From Mucilaginibacter phenanthrenivorans (GTDB lineage: Bacteria > Bacteroidota > Bacteroidia > Sphingobacteriales > Sphingobacteriaceae): a DNA stretch of 64,000 nucleotides. Shown here piece by piece: positions 8,401-15,915 of the stretch; within the stretch, counting starts at the first letter, position 1, and every line of letters starts with the position of its first letter. The notes below the pieces were generated by a model. It was not told the origin of the DNA. It searched no databases and saw nothing but the letters and a program-made list of their open reading frames with translations. The DNA lies in contig NZ_JAHVAP010000006.1 of assembly GCF_024721155.1 (NCBI RefSeq), positions 310,001 to 374,000 of the forward strand, given 5' to 3'. The position numbers and the translations under genes were made by a program.

Positions 8401-9461
8401 CTTTTTAGATTTGGTATGTTAGGTAAATGTAAAGTCTGCTTTGAACGCTGCAGCGTAAAGCCAAATGTAGACCCCAAACCTTCGGTGCTGCGTACGTTAA
8501 TGGTTTGTTCATGCGCCTCGATAATATGCTTTACTATTGCAAGCCCCAAACCTGATCCTCCAATCTGCCTGGACCGGCTGGTGTCTGTCCTAAAAAAGCG
8601 TTCAAACAGCCTTGGAAGAAACTTTTCCTCAATGCCGATACCATCGTCAGTTACTTCAACCAGCACCTGGTCATGCAACTCAAATAAACTTACCGAGGTG
8701 TTCCCTCCCTCGTTTCCATATTTAAACGAATTGTCGATCAGGTTAACCAACACTTGCCTTATCTTTTCACGATCGGCATTTACCAATATCGGCTCGTCGT
8801 ATTTTTGCTTAAATATTAATTTAATATTATGCTGCCTGGCTTTAAGCTCCAGTGATTCAAAAACCTCCTTGATCAGGTCGTTTATTTTAAAGCGCGTAAG
8901 GTTTATTGGGATTTCGCCTGATTCCAGCTTGGAGATCTCGTCCAGATCCTTGATTAGGTAGCTTAACCTGTCTACATTTTTTGCTGCCTTGGCTAAAAAC
9001 TGCTTAGCCATGTCCTTGTCCTCGAAGTCGTCGTCCTGAAGCGCCTCTATATACCCCTGTATGGCAAACAATGGGGTTTTAAATTCGTGCGAAATATTGG
9101 ATAAAAAATCCCGGCGGAACTTCTCCTGCTTGCGCAACTCATCAATCTCGCTCTTTTTCTCCTTGGCCCACTCCTTTACTTCGGTTTCCACATCGTTGAT
9201 AGGATCGGCGCTCACATGTTCACCAAGAGCATCGCGCAGGTCGCGGCCAAGCTTTAAATTGTGGATCAGCTTATAGATGAGCTTTATCTTGGAATAAACG
9301 TATTTTTCTATCAGGTAATAGAAAACCAGGAAGCTGGTAATAATGGTAATAAAAAAGGTTAAGGCAACATTATACCAACTGTGCTGAAAATAATAATTTA
9401 CAGCCGAAAGTGTAACGGCAACGGCCGCTGCATTGATTAAAACAAGGATACGAAGTTTCAT
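8397..9461 (-). CDS. Membrane sensor histidine kinase, PhoR-like
   Basis: A 354-residue kinase. Two membrane helices (about 4-24 and 31-51) leave almost no periplasmic domain. A charged linker (60-112) follows, then HisKA with H125 in FLSNISHEFKTPL, an N box with N244 (VLVNLIDNSFKYG), DGIGI (G1), FERFFRTD (F box) and GSGLGLAIVKHI (G2). No receiver gene is adjacent. It lies directly upstream of the DUF47-pit transporter genes on the same strand, and PhoR kinases have a similar layout, so phosphate sensing is a reasonable guess. The promoter is unusual: the -7 box lies inside a perfect 18-base dyad touching the ATG, and the mRNA is predicted to be leaderless. Confidence 0.88.
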   Translation of the reverse strand: MKLRILVLINAAAVAVTLSAVNYYFQHSWYNVALTFFITIITSFLVFYYLIEKYVYSKIKLIYKLIHNLKLGRDLRDALGEHVSADPINDVETEVKEWAKEKKSEIDELRKQEKFRRDFLSNISHEFKTPLFAIQGYIEALQDDDFEDKDMAKQFLAKAAKNVDRLSYLIKDLDEISKLESGEIPINLTRFKINDLIKEVFESLELKARQHNIKLIFKQKYDEPILVNADREKIRQVLVNLIDNSFKYGNEGGNTSVSLFELHDQVLVEVTDDGIGIEEKFLPRLFERFFRTDTSRSRQIGGSGLGLAIVKHIIEAHEQTINVRSTEGLGSTFGFTLQRSKQTLHLPNIPNLKS

Positions 9462-9498
9462 AATCGTAAAGATACGATTCGTGATGCGAGGTTGACAA
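9462..9498 (-). promoter_or_regulatory. Histidine-kinase promoter embedded in dyad AATCGTA-N4-TACGATT
   Basis: On the minus strand TTG (9498-9496), 21 bases, TATCTTTA (9474-9467). The perfect 7+7 inverted repeat AATCGTA-TCTT-TACGATT occupies 9479-9462, so the -7 box is its centre, and the ATG (9461) follows immediately. A protein bound here would block the promoter. Nearly the same dyad is found at 18797-18814. Confidence 0.6.
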
Positions 9499-9662
9499 TT
9501 AGCAGGTGGTTATTAAATTGTTAAGGCGGGGTTGAGGCCGGGGGCCGATAGGTGCAAGGAGAAATTAGATACATGTCAGTGTATCACCAATTAAACTACA
9601 TTAATGGCGCGTGGCATCCCTCAAAGTTTTATTCAAATTACCTGTTCGGTTAACTATTATTG

Positions 9663-9770
9663 TTAAATGCTACCAGCCAAACAAAGCAAAACAAGCAAAA
9701 GTACAAAGGCGAGGATAAGACGGAACTCCTTTTTAAAAAGAGACTTAAATAAATGTAAAGGTTTTTTCAT
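9663..9770 (-). CDS. Possible small single-pass membrane protein (35 residues)
   Basis: A 35-codon ORF from ATG 9770: a basic N-terminus (MKKPLHLFKSLFKKEFR) followed by one strongly hydrophobic helix (LILAFVLLLVLLCLAGSI). The positive-inside pattern suits a small inner-membrane protein. The frame is open further upstream to 9860, but the upstream part is poor in coding character, so the internal ATG is preferred. I recognise no family. It lies alone in a 484-base gap between the kinase and yceI genes. The topology supports it; expression is not shown. Confidence 0.4.
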   Translation of the reverse strand: MKKPLHLFKSLFKKEFRLILAFVLLLVLLCLAGSI

Positions 9771-9945
9771 AATATTATTATTGTTGCAACAATGAATAGA
9801 ATGATGAATAATATCTTTAATATTTATGGCAAATATATAAAAAACCCATACGCCAAACAATAATATGTTTATATGATAGAGCGAGGATTGCAGACCGATG
9901 CATTAGGTATCCAATCTCTATAAAGATAGCCCAAAGATTATCCTG

Positions 9946-10476
9946 TTACTTGACCTCCGCTTCAACATTAACAGTAACTTCATCAGATAATACCAGGCTG
10001 CTGGTGCCCACCCCATAATCGAGACGATTTATTTTAAAGCCGCCCTTAAATGTTGTTCCGGTTGCTGTTTGAGTAAACGAAAAAGGAATGTCAACCTGTT
10101 TAGTTTTACCCTTTAGCGTGAGGTTAAATTTTCCGGTATAATTATCGCCGCTCTTGTGCTTAATTGAAATTGATTTTAGGGTAATCTTCGGGTAATGTGC
10201 TATATCAAAAAAATCTTCGCCTTTTAAATGCTCGTCCCTGCTGGAGTTGTCGGTATTAATCGTGTTGACATCAACAGAAGCTTCAATAGTGCTTGCCGCA
10301 GGATCTGCAGCATCAAAATGCACATCGGCCTGCAATCCCCCAATAGTTCCGTCTACTCCTATCCCCATATTCCTGGTTTTAAAAGTAATCGCTGAACGGG
10401 TAACCGTATTGTTTGAACTAGTAAAGGCACTCGCGGTTATTATAATAAGCAATATGGGCAGCAGTAATTTTTTCAT
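9946..10476 (-). CDS. yceI: YceI family exported lipocalin-like protein
   Basis: A 176-residue protein with a signal peptide (MKKLLLPILLIIITASAF) and one YceI beta-barrel domain. Family landmarks are ITFKTRNMGIGVDGTIGGL, ASVDVNTINTDNSSRDEHLKGEDFFD (positions about 64-89), YPKITLKS, GNLTLKGKTK-like KFNLTLKGKTKQV and a closing RLDYGVG segment. YceI proteins bind polyisoprenoid-type lipids in the periplasm; the physiological role is unsettled. It is a single gene between two short spacers, on the same strand as the porin gene 120 bases upstream. Confidence 0.9.
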   Translation of the reverse strand: MKKLLLPILLIIITASAFTSSNNTVTRSAITFKTRNMGIGVDGTIGGLQADVHFDAADPAASTIEASVDVNTINTDNSSRDEHLKGEDFFDIAHYPKITLKSISIKHKSGDNYTGKFNLTLKGKTKQVDIPFSFTQTATGTTFKGGFKINRLDYGVGTSSLVLSDEVTVNVEAEVK

Positions 10477-10596
10477 TGTACTAATTAACGCATTTTGTTT
10501 AGAATGATTATAAACGCAGGTGATTTTTACAGTTGGATCATGAAAAAACAGAAAGGTTTAGTTGATCATTAAACAAATCAAAAAGCAAAATCTCAA

Positions 10597-11907
10597 TCAA
10601 AACTCCACATGCGCTCTTATAGAAAACACATTGACAGGCCCCCGGTCCTTGTTATAAGCAGGATTAAGAATAAACTGGTAATCAGGCGTTAAAAAGAATT
10701 TATTTTGAAATGCGTTAACTTTATAATAAAGCTCGGCTATCATTTCGGGAGCGTAGTTTAGTTTCCCGTCTCCTATTAAAAAACCGTAACCACCAGCTGC
10801 TAAATAATTACGGTGCGGCCCTGATAAGCCGTTGCCAATAAATGCCAGGCCAACCTCATCATCGCTTCGTTTCCACGAAGAACCTTTTAACACACCGCCA
10901 AAGGATACAGATCTGTCAATTTCGGTAAAGAACCATGTTTGGGTGTGCCCGTCATTATAGCTTGCTTTGGCAAACACACCAAAATCTTTACTTAAATATT
11001 GATCTGCACTTATGCCGAATCCGTATTTGTGCCTGCCGTATGCTTGTGTAGTGTCAACATTTGGCGCGGTAGGGTTTTGGGCGATAGCAAGGTTATAATT
11101 ACCAAACTTTCCATTGTTCCTGAACCCTAAAATTCGCACAGTGCCCTGTTGCCCGTTAAGGGTATATCGCTTTTCATATTCGAGAGTTTGGGTATTAGCC
11201 TTGCCGACCTTGGCATCCCAAATAGATGAATTGGCCTGCGTAACCACCATTGTTAAGGCAAATCGCAATGTCCAGGTGGGCTGTCCCAACTCCGTTACCA
11301 CGCCCATCGTATAGCCCCGGGTATTAGCTGGATAATCCCATGCGCCATTATCCATCAACGCCCAGTTCATAAATTGTGTACGCGGGTCATGGCTGAAGTT
11401 ATTGCCGTCAAAAAAATCAGCCATTCCAAACTTGCCGGCGGCTATTGAAAAATAACGCTTGCTTTTAAATCCGCCTAAAACGTTTGCATCACTTTTTATG
11501 GTATCTTTTTCAGTTCCCCATTCAAAGTTTTGTTTAAAGTAAAGCCGGGCTATATAAATTTTTGGTTCGGCGGCCCCAACCCTGAAAGTTTCGCCATTTG
11601 GAAAGCCGGCAATACCCAAAGTTTTGCTTAAACCTGCGCCACCGGAGATCTCCGGATTAAAGTAAGCCTCAGCTCCCTTCCACAACCTTGCCGCACCAAA
11701 AAAGGTGGAGGTTATGGAGCTTTGTGTTTCCTCTTTAGTTGATAAACTGTTAAGTCCGCTGTAATCGGCGCTAAACCCGGGTTTGTACTGGGTTATAATT
11801 GTCTGCTGAAAGTGGAAGCTGAAACGCTCCTGTTTTACTGTATCCTGCGCGGCTGAAAGTTTAACAATAGCAATTAGCAGTAAAAAGAATAGTATGTGTT
11901 TTTTCAT
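10597..11907 (-). CDS. OprB-family carbohydrate-porin-like outer membrane protein
   Basis: A 436-residue outer-membrane barrel. It has a signal peptide (MKKHILFFLLLIAIVKLSAA, then QDT), alternating beta-strand pattern throughout and a C-terminal aromatic ending (FSIRAHVEF). OprB-like landmarks are HFQQTIITQYKPGFSADYSG, FNPEISGGAGLS, GFPNGE, ARLYFKQ, AAGKFGMADFFDGN and RTQFMNWALMDNGAWDYPANTRG. OprB porins pass sugars, but relatives may carry other solutes. The promoter -7 box (TACTTTTG) ends 7 bases before the ATG, suggesting a leaderless transcript. A perfect 34-base palindrome with a DtxR/MntR-like core lies about 85 bases upstream, so metal control is possible. Confidence 0.82.
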   Translation of the reverse strand: MKKHILFFLLLIAIVKLSAAQDTVKQERFSFHFQQTIITQYKPGFSADYSGLNSLSTKEETQSSITSTFFGAARLWKGAEAYFNPEISGGAGLSKTLGIAGFPNGETFRVGAAEPKIYIARLYFKQNFEWGTEKDTIKSDANVLGGFKSKRYFSIAAGKFGMADFFDGNNFSHDPRTQFMNWALMDNGAWDYPANTRGYTMGVVTELGQPTWTLRFALTMVVTQANSSIWDAKVGKANTQTLEYEKRYTLNGQQGTVRILGFRNNGKFGNYNLAIAQNPTAPNVDTTQAYGRHKYGFGISADQYLSKDFGVFAKASYNDGHTQTWFFTEIDRSVSFGGVLKGSSWKRSDDEVGLAFIGNGLSGPHRNYLAAGGYGFLIGDGKLNYAPEMIAELYYKVNAFQNKFFLTPDYQFILNPAYNKDRGPVNVFSIRAHVEF

Positions 11908-11914
11908 AAAAGGG

Positions 11915-11922
11915 CAAAAGTA
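11915..11922 (-). promoter_or_regulatory. Porin -7 promoter element TACTTTTG
   Basis: TACTTTTG on the minus strand is a perfect TAnnTTTG match, followed by only seven bases before the porin ATG (11907). No clear TTTG is found 19 to 21 bases upstream, so an activator may be needed. Confidence 0.5.
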
Positions 11923-11991
11923 AGTTTTTGATATAAAGCAGATATTTAATTAATGTAAAGGCAACACGATTGCAATTATTTAAGCAAATCT

Positions 11992-12025
11992 AATAATAAA
12001 TTTAGACAAGTCTAAATTTATTATT
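11992..12025. promoter_or_regulatory. Perfect 34-base palindrome, DtxR/MntR-like operator candidate
   Basis: AATAATAAATTTAGAC (11992-12007), AA, then its exact complement GTCTAAATTTATTATT (12010-12025). The core TTTAGACAAGTCTAAA resembles operators of the DtxR/MntR metalloregulator family. It lies between the stop of the HD-domain gene and the porin promoter. It has little G/C and no following T-run, so it is unlikely to be only a terminator. Confidence 0.55.
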
Positions 12026-12099
12026 TTAAAAAACGTGCCGACAGCTGTAAGTAACTGTATTGCAGCCAAATTGTTCTTTATAAATAATTAAGAAAAGGC

Positions 12100-12744
12100 T
12101 TAGCGGCACTCCGAATAAAACTGTTCCAAATAGCCCAGCATAAAGTTATGGCGCTGTTCAGCCAGCTTTTTACCTGTGGCCGTATTCATTTTGTCCTTAA
12201 GCAATAGCAGTTTTTCGTAAAAATGATTGATGGATGGCGCATTGGTATTTTTGTATTCCTCCTTGGTCATGGTTAGATTCGGCTCAATCTCCGGGTTATA
12301 AATCTCCCTCCCTTTAAAACCGCCGTAATTAAAGGCGCGTGCTATACCTATGGCGCCAAGCGCATCCAGGCGATCGGCATCCTGCACGATATCAAGCTCC
12401 ATTGATTTAAAAGCGGCTTTATCAAAGCTGGATTTAAAGGAGATATGCCTGATTATTTGTTGAACGTGCCGAATACGTTCTTCATCAATATTAATACCTT
12501 CCAGGAAATCTCCGGCCAATTTCGGCCCTATCTCTTCGTCACCATTATTGAATTTACTGTCGGCAATATCATGTAATAATGCAGCAAGTTCAACGGTTAA
12601 TAAGTCAGCCTGCTCCGCCTGGGCGATAAGCTTTGCGTTTGTCCAAACACGTTGAATATGCCACCAGTCATGCCCGCCTTCTGCATCTTTAAGCGTTTGG
12701 CGAACAAACGCCACCGTTTTATCAATAATCTCCTCGTGATTCAT
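12100..12744 (-). CDS. HD-domain phosphohydrolase
   Basis: A 214-residue soluble HD-superfamily protein. Metal-ligand candidates are H25/H29 in GHDWWHIQRV, H58-D59 in ALLHDIADSKF and D122 in IVQDADRLDALGAIGIARAF. GHDWWHIQRVWTNAKLIA is the opening typical of the YedJ/YpgQ-type nucleotide pyrophosphohydrolases or phosphohydrolases. The substrate is unknown. It is 7 bases downstream of the SprT-like gene on the same strand, so the two are probably co-transcribed from the promoter at 13378. Confidence 0.85.
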   Translation of the reverse strand: MNHEEIIDKTVAFVRQTLKDAEGGHDWWHIQRVWTNAKLIAQAEQADLLTVELAALLHDIADSKFNNGDEEIGPKLAGDFLEGINIDEERIRHVQQIIRHISFKSSFDKAAFKSMELDIVQDADRLDALGAIGIARAFNYGGFKGREIYNPEIEPNLTMTKEEYKNTNAPSINHFYEKLLLLKDKMNTATGKKLAEQRHNFMLGYLEQFYSECR

Positions 12745-12751
12745 CCTTATA

Positions 12752-13363
12752 TTAATTGGCTATAATTTCAACTTCAGCAACCGGACTAAATAAATATACA
12801 CGTTTTGAACTTACCTCGATGCATTTATAGCGCTTCCGCAGCTTCTCTTCCTTGCTAAAAATGCGACCATCTTTTAACTTGAACATTGCCTTCATGGGCA
12901 GCTTCTCAACTGTAATTGCCGATTCTTTTGGCGCATCATATTGCCGGAGTGAACGGTATAGATTCAAATCGGAACAACTGGATGCGGCCGGGTTATCCAA
13001 ATAGCTAACAATGGCGCGTTTTACATCCGCCGGAAAGATCTCCTTTTCAAAAAAAGGCTGCATCATCCGCTTAAAGTTCAACTTCCATTCAGTGCCATGC
13101 GGTTTGGCCTTATGTTTATGCTCGTTCCAGGTATGCAGGTGCGCAAATTCGTGCACTGTGGTAACCAGGAATGCATAAGGGTTCAGATCAAAATTTACCG
13201 AGATGCGGTGGCCTTTGCCGGAGTGCGGTGGCCTGTAGTCGCCAAACTTGGTGTTGCGATTGCGCGAAATTTTAAATTCGCATTTAAAGTAGTCGATCCA
13301 GCGGCCAATGAGCGGGGCAGCATCAGGTGGAAGGTACCTTTCTAAAACTTTTACTTTATCCAA
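12752..13363 (-). CDS. SprT-like zinc metalloprotease-fold protein
   Basis: A 203-residue protein with a SprT-like zincin motif H71-E-F-A-H75 (TTVHEFAHLHTW) and a downstream PHGTEWKLNFKRMM segment that supplies the third ligand region in this family. The zinc-ribbon Cys residues of longer SprT proteins are not evident. SprT/Spartan relatives are implicated in DNA-protein crosslink or protein turnover; its target here is unknown. The start is a TTG at 13363, preceded by GAGGTAAAAA. An in-frame stop lies 6 bases upstream of it and no nearby ATG exists, so TTG is the only start that keeps the N-terminus. The HD gene follows by 7 bases. Confidence 0.83.
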   Translation of the reverse strand: MDKVKVLERYLPPDAAPLIGRWIDYFKCEFKISRNRNTKFGDYRPPHSGKGHRISVNFDLNPYAFLVTTVHEFAHLHTWNEHKHKAKPHGTEWKLNFKRMMQPFFEKEIFPADVKRAIVSYLDNPAASSCSDLNLYRSLRQYDAPKESAITVEKLPMKAMFKLKDGRIFSKEEKLRKRYKCIEVSSKRVYLFSPVAEVEIIAN

Positions 13364-13377
13364 TTTTTACCTCGTTG

Positions 13378-13385
13378 CAAAGATA
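13378..13385 (-). promoter_or_regulatory. -7 element TATCTTTG upstream of the SprT-like gene
   Basis: A perfect TAnnTTTG match on the minus strand, 14 bases before the TTG start. The -33 region has no exact TTTG. It sits next to a GAAAGCTGAAAGC-type short-period spacer repeat (13396-13433). Confidence 0.45.
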
Positions 13386-13490
13386 GGGGAAAAAGCAGAA
13401 AGACGAAAGCTGAAAGCGTAAAGCAAAATGCGAAAAGTTAGATACTTGATTATAAGAGCAACGGGAAAGCTTAGGCTTTTTGCTTTCAGC

Positions 13491-15605
13491 TTACTTCAGC
13501 AAATTATACGCTAACAAGCTCGCCGCATAGGCCAACACCGTCATGTAAGCAAACTGGATAGCCGGCCAGCGCCAGTTCTTGGTTTCGCGGTAAACTACTG
13601 CCACTGTGCTGGCGCACTGCATAGCGAAGGCATAAAACATCATCAATGAAAATGCAACCGCCAATGAAAATACAGGTTTCCCTGTTTCCGGGTTTTTAGC
13701 CGAACCCATTTTCTTTTGTACCGATTCTATTTTGTCGGCATTGCCATCAACACTATAAATAGTGGCCATAGTGCCTACAAACACTTCGCGTGCTGCAAAG
13801 GACGTGATTAAAGCGATCCCTATCTTCCAGTCGAAACCCAGGGGCTTAATCACCGGCTCAATTACATGACCCAATACCCCTGCGTATGAGTTTTCAAGCT
13901 TTTCGGAGTTGATGGCTTTGGTAAGCTCATCCGGCTTAAGCTGTTTGGTATACTCGGGTTGCTGATATTTTTGTTCAATTCGGGCAAAGCGGTCGCCGGG
14001 GCCGTAAGATGCCAATACCCAAAGTATTACCGATACGGCTATAATAACCTTACCCGCCTGTAAAACAAATGCCTTCGACCGGTCATACATGCTGAAGGCA
14101 ACATTATTCCATCTTGGCATGCGGTAAACCGGCAGTTCCATTATAAAGTAACCACGCTCGCGGCCCTTTAGGATCAGCTTAAATGCAAACGCTACTATTA
14201 TGGCCGAGATCAGGCTGAAGATATACATCCCGGTAAGCGCCAGGCCTTGCAGGTTAAATACCCACCATACATTCCTGTTAGGCACTACCAGGCCAATCAG
14301 CAGCACATAAATAGGCAATCGCGCCGAGCAGGTCACCAATGGCGTAACCATTATGGTGATCATCCTGTCCTTCCAATTCTCGATGGTACGTGTACTCATG
14401 ATAGACGGCACTGCGCAGGCAAAGCCGCCGATAAGCGGCACTACTGATTTGCCGTTAAGGCCAACCTTGCGCATCAACTTATCCATCATAAACGTAACGC
14501 GCGACATGTAGCCTGTATCTTCCAATATCGAAATAAAAGCAAAAAGAATAGCGATCTGCGGGATGAAAACCATTACGCCGCTCAATCCGCCGATTACGCC
14601 GTCAACCAGCAAGCACACTAACGGGCCGGCGGGTAAAATTTGATGTAATGAGTTTTGCGTCCATGCAAACAGGTCGCCAATCTTCTCCATTGGGTAAGCC
14701 GACCATGAAAATATCGACTGGAACATAAACAACAGTATTCCGAGGAATATGACAAAGCCAAAGATCTTATGCGTAAGTACCTTATCTATCTTGTTGCTTA
14801 TGGATTCGTCCTGTGCTGTTTCAGGAATTTTCACCGTATCGTAAAGCAGGTCATTAATAAAGTTATACCTGGCAATGGTTTCCGTAGCTTGGGATTTCTG
14901 CGAATGGAATGAAAATTCATGTTCCAGTTCTTCTATCCGGTCGCTTTCAGCGGGGGTTAAAAACTTTACGGTTTCATGCTGATGGGCAAGCTGCAGGGCA
15001 AAGTACGGATTATCAAGTTTTAAGTCTTCACTTATCTGAGCTATCAGCTGCGGTGCAATAGCTTCCACATCAATGGATGGCTCTTGCAGGGCAATTTTGT
15101 TGGCAAAGGTTATTGTCTGTTTTAACTTATCAATTCCCTCAACCTTACGGGCCGAAATAGGAACCACCGGTACGCCCAGCTTTTTGGCAAACAGATCGAT
15201 ATCTATGGTAATGCCTGCCTTTTTCGACAGGTCGATCATATTCAGTGCAATAATGACCGGGATCTTCAGATCGGCTACCTGGGTATAGAGCAGTAAGTTT
15301 CTTTTTAGATTTGTTGCGTCGATAATCACAACAACCAGGTCAGGCGTGTGCGCGTTGGACCTGTCGGCCAATACAGAAAATACGATAGACTCATCCTGGC
15401 TTTTAGGATATAGGCTGTAAGTACCGGGAAGATCTATAATTTCGGCGGTGCGGCCATCGGGCAGGGAGCAATAACCGGTTTTTTTGTCAACCGTAACCCC
15501 AGGAAAATTTCCTATTTTTTGATTTAAACCGGTTAATGTATTAAAGAGAGTTGATTTACCGGTGTTTGGATTTCCTACAAGTGCAACTCTTATATCGGCT
15601 TTCAA
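13491..15605 (-). CDS. feoB: Ferrous iron transport protein B
   Basis: A 704-residue iron(II) transporter. The N-terminal G domain has GNPNTGKST (G1, 11-19), DLPG (G3, 59-62) and NMID (G4, 122-125). A helical GDI-like region (about 170-270) follows, then a polytopic membrane part with two gate domains (GGLSGVMVFIPQIAILFAFI, MRKVGLNGKSVVPLIGGFACAVPSI) and the conserved AFAMQCASTVAVVYRE near the C-terminus. Length is normal, with no separate FeoC. feoA lies 10 bases upstream in the same operon, under a consensus promoter. Imported Fe2+ supplies the cytoplasm under low-oxygen or reducing conditions. Confidence 0.96.
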   Translation of the reverse strand: MKADIRVALVGNPNTGKSTLFNTLTGLNQKIGNFPGVTVDKKTGYCSLPDGRTAEIIDLPGTYSLYPKSQDESIVFSVLADRSNAHTPDLVVVIIDATNLKRNLLLYTQVADLKIPVIIALNMIDLSKKAGITIDIDLFAKKLGVPVVPISARKVEGIDKLKQTITFANKIALQEPSIDVEAIAPQLIAQISEDLKLDNPYFALQLAHQHETVKFLTPAESDRIEELEHEFSFHSQKSQATETIARYNFINDLLYDTVKIPETAQDESISNKIDKVLTHKIFGFVIFLGILLFMFQSIFSWSAYPMEKIGDLFAWTQNSLHQILPAGPLVCLLVDGVIGGLSGVMVFIPQIAILFAFISILEDTGYMSRVTFMMDKLMRKVGLNGKSVVPLIGGFACAVPSIMSTRTIENWKDRMITIMVTPLVTCSARLPIYVLLIGLVVPNRNVWWVFNLQGLALTGMYIFSLISAIIVAFAFKLILKGRERGYFIMELPVYRMPRWNNVAFSMYDRSKAFVLQAGKVIIAVSVILWVLASYGPGDRFARIEQKYQQPEYTKQLKPDELTKAINSEKLENSYAGVLGHVIEPVIKPLGFDWKIGIALITSFAAREVFVGTMATIYSVDGNADKIESVQKKMGSAKNPETGKPVFSLAVAFSLMMFYAFAMQCASTVAVVYRETKNWRWPAIQFAYMTVLAYAASLLAYNLLK

Positions 15606-15615
15606 TGTTAAAGTG

Positions 15616-15831
15616 CTACTGCAGAATTATTGTAGAAGCTTCAAATTTGCGCAGGCTAAGCTGGTAGCCGGAAACATTGATAGCAATAGGGTCGCCCATT
15701 GGCGCAATACGCGATACGGTGATCGGTTCACCCGGTAAACATCCCATTTCCATCAATTTTACTGACATTTCTAAGTCGGTAAATTCCTTTACAATCCCAA
15801 TTTCGCCTGGTACAAGTTCTGAAAGCGTCAT
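15616..15831 (-). CDS. feoA: FeoA family protein
   Basis: A 71-residue SH3-like FeoA domain: LSELVPGEIGIVKEF, LMEMGCLPGEPITVSRIAPMGDPIAI and the closing LSLRKFEASTIIL. FeoA is a small cytosolic partner of FeoB needed for iron(II) uptake. It is the first gene of feoAB. The ATG at 15831 follows a leader of about 15 bases from the predicted promoter. Confidence 0.94.
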   Translation of the reverse strand: MTLSELVPGEIGIVKEFTDLEMSVKLMEMGCLPGEPITVSRIAPMGDPIAINVSGYQLSLRKFEASTIILQ

Positions 15832-15852
15832 ATCTTTATTTAAAACTTAGGC

Positions 15853-15888
15853 CAAATGTATTGCTTATTTAAATTAAATCCAAATAAG
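15853..15888 (-). promoter_or_regulatory. feoAB promoter with inverted repeat
   Basis: On the minus strand TTTG (15884-15881), 20 bases, TACATTTG (15860-15853): both elements match the Bacteroidota sigma-ABfr consensus perfectly. A CTTATTT-N11-AAATAAG inverted repeat (15864-15888) spans the -33 element and could be an iron-regulator site. Confidence 0.65.
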
Positions 15889-15915
15889 AAGAAGCGAAAT
15901 TTACATGAGGAATAC

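Noticed and set aside
8416..8961. Long plus-strand ORF opposite the histidine-kinase gene
   Set aside because: A shadow of the kinase reading frame; translation lacks domain structure and the kinase motifs on the other strand are complete.
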